Origin: Isoetes taiwanensis
Taxonomy: Eukaryota; Streptophyta; Lycopodiopsida; Isoetales; Isoetaceae
Reading direction: 5' to 3'
Length of the DNA: 64,000 nucleotides
NCBI GenBank assembly: GCA_021234155.1
Contig: JAJEKV010000015.1
Location: 1,896,852 to 1,960,851 of the forward strand
The notes beneath the pieces were generated by a model. It saw only the letters and a program-made list of their open reading frames with translations, did no database searches and was not told the origin of the DNA. A program made the translations under genes and the position numbers. Shown one piece after another: positions 1 through 10,417 of this stretch. Position 1 is the first letter of the stretch. Every line of letters starts with the position of its first letter.

Positions 1-783
1 ATAAATTTATACGGCATCGCGTCGGTTGGAACTTCAACTAAGCGCATGATTTCATGGATGTATTACCATTTGTAATACCATATGATGCAAAAACAATAAT
101 TTTTCATTCAAGCAGTTTGTTCAACTGTCTCCCAATGTCTTTTAAGGTCAATTAGGATGTTTAGCCAAAATGGTTGTGAAATAACAAATTTTTTGTCTTC
201 TATAACAGCCAATATAAATGTTCTAAGGGATAAGATACAAAAGCGTCTAATTTTATCATATGATTTTGCCCCATAATAAATCTTTGGCTTTCGTAGTGGC
301 CCTTTTCCCCTCTAAAATGAGATATTTTTCTTTGTTGTTCTTCTCCTTAATGTTAAGTCTTCCTAAAATGTCTGTTTTCATAAGCAATTTTATAAATCTT
401 TAGACACAAGATAGTAAAAGAGTCCTTTTTAGGGGTATTTTAGAATTTTGTAAATTTTTTGAAGGAATCTTTCAAACGCACTTCTTAAATAAGTGCGTTT
501 CATTTTAAACCTTGTTCTGCATGATAAGTTACAGCATCATGACATAATTCGAGCCATTGTTATGGCATCTCGATCTGACTTGGCATGCCAAGAGCCATTT
601 GCACTGCAACCTTAACTCCAAAATTGAACTTTAACCCTAAAGTATAGGGATCCTATACTTGCATGCAAGGGTTCTAGAAAATAATGAATATACAAAATAC
701 TAAAAAATAAATATAAGGCTAAACCATAGGGAAAGCAATGCAAACGATAGGACATATGACATTAAAAATATGGGAATATGGTG

Positions 784-899
784 CACTCTAGATGTACACA
801 TTAGCACACTCGACATAATACGACCATCAAATCATAGAAAAACCATACGAAAAGTGCACACAATTATATTATGTGAACCCCCTATTATTATGCTAGATA
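784..899 (+). repeat. Dispersed ~110-bp repeat, copy 1
   Basis: The segment runs from a GTGCACTCTA-like start, through an ATCATA-GAAAAACCAT core, to the end motif ATTATGCTAGATA. Similar segments with the same order of motifs occur near 17,080-17,198 and 18,990-19,097. The family is unknown. It could be the end of a larger element or a short non-autonomous repeat. Confidence 0.5.
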
Positions 900-1323
900 T
901 TCAACATCATTTGATACCATCTTCACGAATTGGGCCATCTTACTGAAACTCAATTTGTGGTAAAAAACAAAATTGCAATTGACTTAATTTGATTTCAAAA
1001 TTGAGTAGTTAATGAGCTTTGTTTGTTTCGATAATTTGAGACTAATGGATATGAAGTGATCACAGCAACCCATTCTCCCAACATCAACTTGATTGATATT
1101 TCTATCTAGCATTGTGTGCGCATCAATGTGGAGATAATAGTAGACATATGTGCTTGCTTTTCATAATATTTTGCAAATGTAGCACACAATAGCGAGAGTT
1201 AACTGACTTTCTGAAAAATGTCCTTTTTGGTTCATCATGTCAATAGCATGTCAAATTGATTCAACTTGTCGAGTGCATTTATCATTGCATCTACAATTTA
1301 CCATTATTGGCATATCAGTTGTA

Positions 1324-1507
1324 CAAATGGTTTACAAATGTTGTGATTGATGCAACCTAGAACTTTGCCAGTACATATGTTGTTCTAGTTGATATTTTAA
1401 TTCATTGTAAGGTGTGAACAAATGGTGTAAAAATGTTGTGATTGATGCAACCTAGAACTTTGCCAATGCTCATGTTGTTCTAGTTCATATCTCAATTCAC
1501 TATATAA
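1324..1507 (+). repeat. Two-copy tandem duplication, period 95 bp
   Basis: The two copies begin at 1324 and 1419 and share a long core around TTGTGATTGATGCAACC followed by TAGAACTTTGCCA. They have diverged at scattered positions. There is no coding content. Confidence 0.8.
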
Positions 1508-1623
1508 GTAGATTACTATGACATCTATTCACATACATGGAAGCATTCCATAGGACATATGACAACCCCTTAGATGTACTATATTGTAGATTTGAATACA
1601 AGATCCCATGTTTACTAGTCAAT

Positions 1624-2146
1624 TGTTAGAAAAATGAGGTCATTGCATAAGAGTGTGTCATGTGATATTCGAGCACATAAGGGGATTAGTGACCACATTT
1701 TGGCTCCCCTAGGCTAATGAGGATTCATACAAGCATTCATGAGAAGCAGTGGCAGTGAATGCAAGAAAGAAAAGCTTTGAAATTGAAAAGTGGCGGGCAG
1801 GTACTACCCTGAGGTTGCTACGCCCGCCAGAAATCGCTTGGTACCCCCTGCCCGCCACTTAGGGTTTTGGGTTGACTGGTCAAACCGGTCAAAGTCAACG
1901 ACAGCTGGAACTTAAGGACAGCAGGGCATCCTATTATCTAGGCAAGTTGGAAAACTTTCTATATGAAAGGCATGCACGATTTGACAAGTGGACATATCCA
2001 GATTGGCAAGAAAATATTCATATATATAGGGATGATGGGGATAGATGTGCGCATCTGTTGCAGATGGAGTGATAGGTGCGGGTTGGAAGAGGCAGAAGCT
2101 TATACTTGGTATACTTGAGTTCATATCCCAAGCTTTGATTCTAACA
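1624..2146 (+). repeat. 5' LTR of copia element 1
   Basis: The segment begins TGTTAG and ends CTAACA, a 6-bp terminal inverted repeat of the TG...CA kind. It stops two bases before a primer-binding site at 2149. Its length of 523 bp is normal for a plant copia LTR. Inside is a GC-rich inverted repeat (about 1788-1861) with arms GTGGCGGGCAG and CTGCCCGCCAC. The left boundary rests on the terminal inverted repeat only, because no second LTR is present for comparison. Confidence 0.6.
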
Positions 2147-2148
2147 TT

Positions 2149-2160
2149 TGGTATCAGAGC
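2149..2160 (+). other. Primer-binding site of copia element 1 (initiator tRNA-Met)
   Basis: TGGTATCAGAGC is complementary to the 3' end of plant initiator tRNA-Met and is the usual minus-strand primer site of plant copia elements. It lies two bases after the LTR end and 14 bases before the gag start codon. Confidence 0.9.
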
Positions 2161-2174
2161 ACAGGTTGGGAGAT

Positions 2175-3381
2175 ATGTCTGGCCGTTTTGGAGCTGGATT
2201 GTTGGCAACAGTTGAAGTTTACAAAGGAGGGCCTGGTTTCCAGATCTGGAAAGATGCTGTGAAACATGTGTTGGAAGTAGAAGACTTGTGGGATCTTGTG
2301 GATCCTACTGCAGGTGTTGCAACCATAGTTGCAAGTTCCAGTGTTGTTAATGCCTCTGCTGCAAAGGGACAGGAAGGAGATGCTGCCAGTAGTGAAGAAG
2401 TTACCTCTGGAGAAAGCAGTGGAGCTAGGGGTCGATCTAGTTTGGCCAAAGTGAAAGAGGCATAAGGAATCATTGCTTCAAAGGTTAGTCCTACAATTAG
2501 GCTAAAATTGAGAAACAAGAGTCCTAGGGAGATGTGGATGTTTATGCTCAAACATTATGAAGAGAAAACCTCATCACAAATAGATTTATTGGATAAAGAG
2601 CTCAGAAATCTTAAGTTACATGTCGAGGATGATGTCTCAGACTTTTTTAACAAGTTTGATAATATAGTGGCTGATCTTAGTGGGGCTGGAGTAGATCTCA
2701 CTGAGAGATATCAGGTTTTAGCAATTGCTAGAGCAATTGTAGATAATGATCAGCTGAGTTTATTTATAAGAAACATTGCTAAGAACAGGGAAGAGGCTGA
2801 AACAATTATTAGAACAGAGGTGGAGCAAAAAAGGGTTGTAAAAGAAAAGAGGAAACTGAAATTTTGTATGCTGGTAAAAGACAAGATAAAATCATATGTT
2901 ATTTCTGTCATGAACCTGGTCATGTCAAAAGTAATTGTCCTAAGCTCAAGAAAAAAGAGTTTTACTGCTACACATGTGGTGGTCAAGGCCACTTGGCATC
3001 TAAGTGTCCTACTCCAAGGGAACTTGGAAGAGGTAGAGGCAGCTCTAGCAGAGGAAGAGGTGCATCAAGAGGTCGAGGGGAAGGCAGGAAATCTGCTGGT
3101 GCTTTTATTGCACAAGAACACGAGGAAGGTGAAAAGATTGTTGATGAAGATGAGGTAAACTTGCTGAATTCGATTGTTGAAAATAAGAACAATGCTAACA
3201 AGTTATCTCATGCTCTTGTAGTTGATAGTGGAGCTGAAAGATCAGTAGTCCACTCTGCTCATTTGCTTAAAAATTTGGAACAAGGAGAAGCCAAAAGTGT
3301 GCAAGTAGGAAATGGAGCCTTGCAAAAGATTGAAGGAAGGGGATTATTGCAGCTATGGGATTTGCAAGGAAATATAGTGAT
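2175..3381 (+). pseudogene. Copia element 1 gag-protease region (broken)
   Basis: The frame starts at the ATG 2175, just after the primer-binding site, and encodes a copia-type Gag. An in-frame stop lies at 2463-2465, after which the same frame continues with a Gag core (PREMWMFMLKHYE). A frameshift near 2865 moves the reading to another phase. That phase carries two CCHC zinc knuckles (about 2897-2938 and 2963-3004), an Arg/Gly/Ser-rich linker, and the aspartic protease motif DSGAERS (about 3224). The frame is then cut at 3381/3382 by the Helentron-like insertion and resumes at 6575. The element cannot make a functional polyprotein. It encodes capsid and protease functions of a retrotransposon, not a host protein. 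Confidence 0.9.
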
Positions 3382-4054
3382 TCTCGAGCTGCGACTCGCA
3401 TGACACAACAACGCTGGGGCTTTTCTATTCATCCCAGCAGTGTAATTACAATGGTAGAGAGTGGGTAGCTGCATATCGCAAGCTACCCAAAAAACAAAAA
3501 ATACAGGGAATATCCAGTCATAACACCTGGACCCCAAAATACAAAAATATATCATAGATGTTTGGCTAGTGTACCTGCCTAGGGCTTATCGCCGGGATTA
3601 AAAAACCCCGCCCTTTCGGGTTTTCGAGGAAAAACCCTAGCGATAAGCCCTAGGCAGTGGGCTTAGACAATGCCGGCTGCTAAACTTCCCAAAAAACCCA
3701 CGCTCCAAAAAGAAACCAGCGTCGCCGCCGCAACGCCTGCACTGCATAAGACCACAAAACACAATAGAGAAGAACAAAACCTCGAAAAAAGCGAGGGGCT
3801 GATTAAAGCGTGTACACGCGAACAACATATATAAACAAAATACTTAAGGGAGGGAGGGAGGGAGAGCATAGAACATAACCCGAAACTTCTTTGGGCTAAG
3901 AGAAAGCGCCGATGAGAAGTCAAGGCTAATGCGGAAGAAATAGCGATCCCCTAACCAGGATGAGAGGCCGAAATGCATGCAATGCATGCAGGCAACGATG
4001 TAACTCTTGCATGCTCGTGCGCTCGAGAATCGCGATCCGTCGGATCGTCCGCAT
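3382..4054 (+). mobile_element. Unit 1 (type A) of the Helentron-like composite
   Basis: This 673-bp unit has a left end, a body starting near 3415, a conserved inverted repeat (3578-3654), a GCATGC-rich subterminal stretch (about 3972-4015) and the right-end hairpin (about 4032-4047). It ends in GCAT and is fused directly to the TCTCG left end of the next unit. The body resembles unit 1 of the second element at 61,564-62,251. Confidence 0.65.
3578..3654 (+). repeat. Conserved nested inverted repeat inside unit A
   Basis: Perfect 15-bp arms CCTAGGGCTTATCGC (3578-3592) and GCGATAAGCCCTAGG (3640-3654) enclose an inner pairing of AAAACCC with GGGTTTT. The same fold occurs in the inverted copy, in the third copy and in the second element (about 61,768-61,828). 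It may act as a DNA cruciform or as an RNA structure. Confidence 0.7.
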
Positions 4055-6047
4055 TCTCGCCGCTGACCGCATGACACAACAACGCCCGAAAAGAAGAGAA
4101 CTTCCCGCCGATGCGAGATGAAGGCTCAAGAATTGCCCCATAGTGGAGGAATGCCGAGGTAGAAGCGAGACGAGAAGGATAGGAAGAGATACTCAGAAAG
4201 ATAGGAAACGCCAGAAGGGATGCGCCGGGGAAAGGTCAACGCAGCCAAGGTAGAAGAGAACCGAGAACGATAAGAAACGCCGAGGGAAGGGATCGCCGGG
4301 GAAAGGTCGGTCGAAGAGAAACAAGAATGATAGGAAATGCCACGAAAGGTCAACCCATGCAGAGGAAGCCCCCTCCTGCATGAGAGCATAGAACATAACT
4401 GAAAACTTTGCTTTCTCTTAAGCCCGGCCGATGTTCGAGGTTATGTTCTATGCTCTCATGCGGAGGAGGGCTTCCTCTTGCATGGGTTGACCTTCGTGGC
4501 ATTTCCTATCATTCTTGTTTCTCTTCGACGACCTTTCTGGCGTATCCCTTCTGGCGTTTCTTATCGTTCGGTTCTCTTCTACCTTGGCTGCGTTGACCTT
4601 TCTGGCGCATCCCTTCTGGCGTTTCCTATCTTTCGTATCTCTTCCTATCCTTCTCGTCTAAAGCTTCTACCTCGGCATTCCTCCACTATGGGGCAATTCT
4701 TGAGCCTTCATCTCGGATCGGCGGGAAGTTCTCTTCTTTCGAGGCGTTGTTGTGTCATGCGGTCGCGGCTTCGAGAATGCGGTCGATCCGGCGGATCAGC
4801 GATTCTCGAGCAGGGCGAGCATGCAAGAGTTGCATCGTTGCCTGCATGCATTGCATGCATTCGGGCCCTCTCATCCGGTTAGGGGATCGCTATTTCTTCC
4901 GCATTAGCCTTGACTTCTCATCGTAGCTTTCTCTTAGCCCGGTGATGTTTGAGGTTATGTTCTATGCTCTCCCTCCCTCCCTCCCTTAAGTATTTTGTTT
5001 ATATATGTTGTTGGCGTGTGGCCGCGGCGCTTTAATCAACCCTCGCTTTTTGAGGGTTTTGTTCTTCTCTATTGTGTTTTGTGGTCTTATGCAGTGCAGG
5101 CGTTTGCGGCGTTGGTTTCTTTTGGGCGTGGGCTTTTTGGGAAGTTTAGCAGCGGCGTTGTCTAAGCCCTTTGCCTAGGGCTTATCGCTAGGGTTTTCCT
5201 CGAAAACCCGAAAAGGAGTTTTTAATCCGTGATAAGCCCTAGGCGGTACACTAACCAAACATCTATGATATATTTTTGTATTTTGGGGTCGGGTGTTATA
5301 TTTGGATATTCCCTGTATTTTTGTTTTTGGGTAGCTTGCGATATGCTACCCACTCTCTACCATTGTAACCGCTTTGGGATGAATAGAAAAGCCCCATGGA
5401 TGGGGCTTTTCTATTCATCCCGGCCAGGTGTAATTACAATGGTAGAGAGAGTGGGTAGCCGATATATATAAGCTACCCAAAAACAAAAATACTGTGGAAT
5501 ATCAGTCATAACACACGGACCCCAAAATACAAAAATATATCATAGATGTTTGGCTAGTGTACTGCCTAGGGCTTATCGCGGGATTAAAAAAGCCCCTTTC
5601 GGGTTTTCGAGGAAAACCCTAGCGATAAGCCCCTAGGATGGGCGGGCTTTAGACACGCCGGCCGCTAAACTTCCCAAAAACCCACGCCCAAAAGAAACCA
5701 GCGTCGTGTAACGCCAATGCACGCATAAGACCACAAAACACAATAGAGAAGAACAAAAACCTCGAAAAAGCGAGGGGTCGATTATTAAAGCGCCACGCCA
5801 CGCGAACAACATATATAAAACAAAATACTTAAGGGAGGGAGGGAGGGAGAGCATAGAACATAACCACGAAACACCGGCTGGCTAAGAGAAAGCGCCGATG
5901 AGAAGCCGAAGGCTTAACGCACGGAAGAAATAGCGATCCCCTAACAGGATGAGAGGCCCGAAATGCATGCAATGCATGCAGGCAACGCATGCAACTCTTG
6001 CATGCTCGTCTGGCTCGAGAATCGCGATCCGTCGGATCGATCTGCAT
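4055..6047 (+). mobile_element. Middle part of the composite with inverted copy
   Basis: It begins with a type-B left end and body (4055-about 4399). It then runs into an inverted copy of the 3415-4399 stretch (5396 back to about 4440), followed by a second direct copy (5401 onward) ending at the unit boundary 6047/6048. The three copies differ mainly by one- or few-base indels. This could be a genuine fold-back rearrangement or errors in assembling a palindromic long read. Confidence 0.55.
5376..5421. repeat. Perfect palindrome at the second inversion centre
   Basis: Two 21-bp arms (5376-5396 and 5401-5421) flank a 4-base loop, TGGA. This is the symmetry point between the inverted copy on the left and the direct copy on the right, so the whole structure could form a hairpin with arms of nearly 1 kb. 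Confidence 0.85.
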
Positions 6048-6574
6048 TCTCGAGCTGCGACTCGCATGACACAACAACGCCCGAAAGAAGAGAACTTCCC
6101 GTCGATCCGAGATGAAGGCTCAAGAATTGCCCCATAGTGGAGGAATGCCGAGGTAGAAGCGAGACGAGAAGGATAGGAAGAGATACGAGAAAGATAGGAA
6201 ACGCCAGGAAGGGATGCGCCAGGAAAGGTCAACGCAGGCCAAGGTAGAAGAGAACCGAGAACGATAAGAAACGCCAGGAAGGGATACGCCAGGAAAGGTC
6301 AGGTCGAAGAGAAACAAGAATGATAGGAAATGCCACGAAAGGTCAACCCATGCAAGAGGAAGCCCCTCCTCTGCATGAGAGCATAGAACATAACCTGAAA
6401 CACTGCTGGGCGAAGAGAAAGCGCCGATGAGAAGCTGAAGGCGAATGCAGGAAGAAATAGCGATCCCCTAACCGGATGAGAGGCCCGAAATGCATGCAAT
6501 GCATGCAGGCAACGCATGCAACTCTTGCATGCTCGTCTGGCTCGAGAATCGCGATCCGTCGGATCGATCTGCAT
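6048..6574 (+). mobile_element. Unit 3 (type B) of the Helentron-like composite
   Basis: This 527-bp unit is complete on its own: left end TCTCGAGCTGCGACTCGCAT, a body rich in GATAGGAA/GCCAGGAAGG motifs, a GCATGCAATGCATGC subterminal stretch, the terminal repeat partner GCTCGAGAA and the end hairpin, stopping at GCAT before the host T. It shares its ends with unit 1 but not its body. This is the same relation seen between the two units of the second element. Confidence 0.65.
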
Positions 6575-6575
6575 T

Positions 6576-7466
6576 AAAAATGTTTTGTGTGTACCTGGAA
6601 TTATAAAAAATCTTATATCTGTTAGCCAGTTAGTTGATTTGGATTACAGAGTAGTGTTTGATGATGTTGGCTGTAACATATGGTTGAATAATGAAATTAA
6701 GTTTCATGCTAAGCGAGTTGGTAAACTATTTCAGTTTGAACATGTCGATGATTTACCTTGTCAAATGTTGATGCTATCAGAATTTGAGATGTGGCACAAT
6801 AGATTAGCACACACTCATGCAAACAATCTCAAGTTATTAGCAAAGAAAGGATTCATCAAATATGAAAATGAAGAAAAAGGGCATATATGTGAAGGATGTA
6901 TGCTAGGCAAAATTAATAGATTGCCTTTCCTCAAAGCAAAGAAAAGAAGTAAGGAGATACTGGAATTGGTTCATACTGACTTGTGTGGACCTTTGAATGT
7001 CAGAGGTAGGACAAGCAAAAGGTATTTTATCACATTCATTGATGATTATACCAGGAAATGTAAATGTTATTTGCTAACCAACAAATCTCAAGCTTTGATA
7101 GCCTTCAAACAGTTTGTTGCTGAATCAGAAAGGCAAACAGGTAAGAAATTAAAGTGCATAAGATCTGATAGAGGGGGAGAGTATCTTTCAGCCAAGTTTA
7201 AGAGTTTTTGTATTGCAAATGGCATCAGGAGACAATTAACATGTAGATACAGTCCCCAACAAAATGGAATAGCGGAAAGAAGAAATAGGACGCTTATGAA
7301 TGCAGTCAGGTCAATGATTAAGAACAGTGGATTACCAAATTATTTATGGGAAGAAGCTTTATTGACAGCCAATACCATACAAAATAAGCTGCCTTCATCA
7401 AGCTTGCAAGGGAATATTCCTAATTTAATGTGGTGTGGAGGACTAGCCACCAAATTACATGTCTAA
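6576..7466 (+). pseudogene. Copia element 1 GAG-pre-integrase and integrase
   Basis: The frame continues the copia polyprotein after the Helentron-like insertion. It opens with the VLCVPG linker, then a GAG-pre-integrase domain with the MWHNRLAHTH and ICEGCMLGK zinc-binding motifs (about 6788-6930). The integrase core follows, with all three catalytic acidic residues in typical settings: LVHTDLCGP (about 6970), SDRGGEY (about 7165) and PQQNGIAERRNRT (about 7255-7290). It stops at 7464-7466, before any reverse transcriptase or RNase H, so the 3' half and the 3' LTR are missing. An intact catalytic triad and few breaks suggest a moderately recent insertion. Confidence 0.92.
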
Positions 7467-8317
7467 GAAGAGAATGAGAAGACCCTAACCACATTTATAT
7501 AAACGTACGAAAAATAAATGCCCTAAATCCAAACAGTATACCAACTATATACATAGAACTCCACAATGTTAAGCCCTTTTTAATACTTCCATTACATTTA
7601 AATATGAGATTTCGTAGAACTAAATCAACATAGACTGAAGGATATGGTATCATATTATTCCCCATGTAGTGTGAATCTCCTCCATGATGTCAGCATGTGG
7701 AGGTAAAAGACATACATAGGTGAGTTGAGGCTCATCACGCTTATCATTGTATTTAACTACGTTGCATGAAGAAATCCCAATTATCAATAGTATTGATAAA
7801 GGCATCATTAATCATCTACATTGAAGTCTAGAAACTACATAGATTTGATTTGTTGGTTGTGCTATGAGTGCCAATTTAAGATTGCTAGCTGTGTTCAATA
7901 TATGGTGCTGAATTTAAAGAGCTTTTTAGCCAGTCTCACTCTTGGAATATCGCAAAAAAAATAACAAGAAGAATCTCAAATGGCACACAAAAAAGGGTCG
8001 TTCAATAACATATACTGTTAAGGGCTTTTGGAAAATGCTGGATTATATATGCATTCCTTGATTGGATTGTTTGATACGCTTTTGCACCTGGAGCCTTGAA
8101 AATCTAAGGGAAACTCTGGAACACTTTATGCATTACAAAAAGCCTCCGTCGGCACCTGGTTTGCAGTCAGGCCTGAGCAGTAGTCAACCGCCTGCCGGGC
8201 TGACATCATTGATTGGGCCTTCGCCCGTGCCTCCCTCCTTATGGAAGAGGCTTCTCCCTTGTCTTTGTCGTGTGCAGTCCATTGATGTTTTTGCATTATA
8301 TGAAAGCTAAAGTGAAC
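7467..8317. other. AT-rich spacer, nothing recognised
   Basis: No domain, repeat or RNA gene could be identified. A short open stretch at 8062-8310 has no recognisable motif. This is the host DNA into which the next LINE inserted. Confidence 0.5.
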
Positions 8318-8333
8318 AAGCTAGAAGGCATCT

Positions 8334-9989
8334 CCGAGTGTTACTGCATTTCCATGGAAGGTCCTTCCTCATGGCAAAGCAACCAAGCTTCTTGGTATTC
8401 CTGTGGGGATTCATATTTCAGCTGGAGATGCGTGGGATACTGTTGTTAAGGGCTTGGAAAAGCACTTGTTCTGGTGGTCCACAGCTAAATTGTCCATGGC
8501 AGGTCGAATTACTGTAGCCAAATCAGTGTTGAGTGGCACACATGTCTATATGGCTTCAGTTATATTGGCACCACAAGCAAAGATGCAGCTCATCATCAGA
8601 ATTGTTCGAAATTTCATCTGGGGTGGCACAGAAGAAGGGGCTGATGTCAAGGTCAGTTGGGCGAAGTGCATCTTACCAAAGCACTGTGGGGGACTTGGGA
8701 TGATCGACTTTCTCCTACAGAGCAAAGTATTAATTTCCAAGTTCATCTGGAGGATCTTGAATAATGTCGATGTGTCTCTGGCTCCGACTTCGGGTCCCAA
8801 TCATTGCAGCTTTGTGTCTCCTTTGGCTCTCCTTCTATCAAGGCACTGCTTCCATGGGCTCTTTTCTATCCGTTGTCAGCTTATCCTAATGCGTCTCCTT
8901 TCCTCAGAGGGTTGCTTGATGCTTGGAATATTGTGCGTACGCTTTTCCATCTCCACCCTATGGCAAGAAGTTTTACTGGAGCTAGTTGTTGGTGGATCCC
9001 TTTGGGTGATAACCAAACAGATGCGCCTTTGGTAGCAACAGTTCATCCCCCGACACAAATGGGCTGAAACTAGCAGTGTGCTTACAATTTCTGCATGGTA
9101 CAGTGAGACACGATTGCTGACATGGGAAGAATTCCGGGCAAAGTTCCTTCTTTTAAGATGGGATCGCACAATTTGGCAGACAGTCATTGCCATTCTTCCT
9201 CCTATACCACAAGTAGTGGCTTCCCATCTCTGGGTGGTTCATGAGAATGTTAAGGTTGAGCATTTGGTGAATTCTATGTATAAGATCCTTCTTGCGGCGG
9301 CGAGAGGTGTTGCCCCCCCTCACAAAAATGGCCTTTGGTGGTACCCGGTGAATCAACGTAAAGTAGTTTGGACCGGGTTTTGGGACAAGTTACTTCATCC
9401 AAAGTTGTCGGTTTTGTGGTGGCGGATCATCCATAGATGTGTCTTGGCGTCAATGTTTTGGTCCACAAATTCGTCCACGAGGTGCCAGGACGTGCCCTTT
9501 ATCTTCGAGGGATGAGACAATCGAGCATTGTTTCTTCTTATGCCAGCATGCTAGATCGGCTTGGTTGTGGCTTCAGAGTCTTTTTGATTGCAGTTTAAAT
9601 AGTCAACAAGTCTTATTGGCAGTGTACCCAAGTTCTTGGGACAATATGGCAAAGAGGGCATTTCACTTAGCTTCAGCATGGATCATTTGGTCAACGTGGA
9701 AAAGAAGAAACCTCTTTATTTTCAAGGGCCATAGAGCCCCTGATGCTCAAGTGCTTATTGAAGCTAAGCAACGCATCGTCAAAGCATATATATCTTCCTC
9801 TGTAAAGGATGAAGTGAAGAATCGTATTTGGGTACACTATCTTCAGATTAACACTTATATGTAACTCATTTACATGTTGTGTGCTGTAAGGTGGCGGGTG
9901 GTTTTGCTCTGTGGACAATTTCTCCACTGGGTTTTCAGTCCCCCATCTCTGTTGCTCGTTTCTGATGATTAATAAAGTTTCACGTCCTT

Positions 9990-10018
<29 letters not shown>
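8334..10018 (+). mobile_element. LINE-1 copy a, 5'-truncated, with poly(A) and 16-bp target duplication
   Basis: AAGCTAGAAGGCATCT occurs at 8318-8333 and again at 10019-10034, bracketing the insert as a target-site duplication. The insert starts inside the reverse transcriptase thumb (LLGIPVGIHISAGDAWD, LSMAGRITVAKSV, RNFIWGG, KVSWAKC). It continues through a linker to the C-terminal zf-RVT domain (WDKLLHPKLSVLWW, ETIEHCFFLCQHA, HLASAWIIWSTWKRR), ending in a stop at 9862-9864. The 3' end carries AATAAAG, then CGTCCTTC and about 30 A. Frameshifts near 8400, 9035 and 9470 make it a pseudogene. The finding of both target duplications makes the limits firm. Confidence 0.92.
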
Positions 10019-10025
<7 letters not shown>

Positions 10026-10034
10026 AAGGCATCT

Positions 10035-10417
10035 TGTTATAGAATAATGTTTTAAAAATGGGCAAGGCACTTGTTTGCTGCTGATAGATGTTTTGGAAGA
10101 AGGCAGTCACACCGGTCCTTTGGAGCTTCGACCCTTCCCCACACTCAGTAGTTTGATGATGAATTTTGAGAGCTTAAATTTTGGCTGCAACAGGTCATCG
10201 ACCCCGCCTTGCATCTGGCTGTAATCAGGCATTACTGTACTGTCTTGAAAGGAAAGAAAGCCAGGTACATTGCGAAATAACAATGACAAATGTTCTATCT
10301 CCTAGATCGTCAGACGAATATTGAATAAGCCTATGGAGCCCAAGGGAAACATCACGTCGGAACAATGGGTACAATCCTCTTGACTTCCAGTAGCAATACC
10401 CCTGTAGATCGGGCCCA
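10035..10417. other. Spacer between two LINE fragments
   Basis: Nothing recognisable on either strand. It is the right-hand continuation of the DNA interrupted by LINE-1 copy a. Confidence 0.45.

Larger units (their letters stand above)
1..1623. other. AT-rich intergenic DNA, no gene recognised
   Basis: No reading frame of useful length or recognisable motif is visible on either strand. The stretch holds one copy of a dispersed repeat (784-899) and a short tandem duplication (1324-1507), annotated separately. Confidence 0.6.
3382..6574 (+). mobile_element. Helentron/Helitron2-like rolling-circle composite, 3.19 kb
   Basis: The insertion interrupts copia element 1 between two T residues. Removing 3382-6574 leaves codon ATT at the join and reopens the copia frame exactly. 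The left end begins TCTCGAGCTGCG. Near the right end the complementary GCTCGAGAA is followed by a short hairpin (CGATCC-GTC-GGATCG, 6552-6566) and then ATCTGCAT. A terminal repeat at the left edge, its partner set inside a 3' hairpin at the right, and a TT target are the published hallmarks of Helentron/Helitron2 elements, so the class is an inference from structure. No Rep/helicase frame is present, so it is non-autonomous. Internally, right and left ends are fused at 4054/4055 and 6047/6048, and one stretch is inverted (about 4440-5396). Confidence 0.7.

Noticed and set aside
3637-6574. Many overlapping open frames on both strands of the Helentron-like composite
   Set aside because: They repeat in mirror image because the DNA is repeated and inverted. 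None shows a domain, and small indels between copies shift the frames freely.
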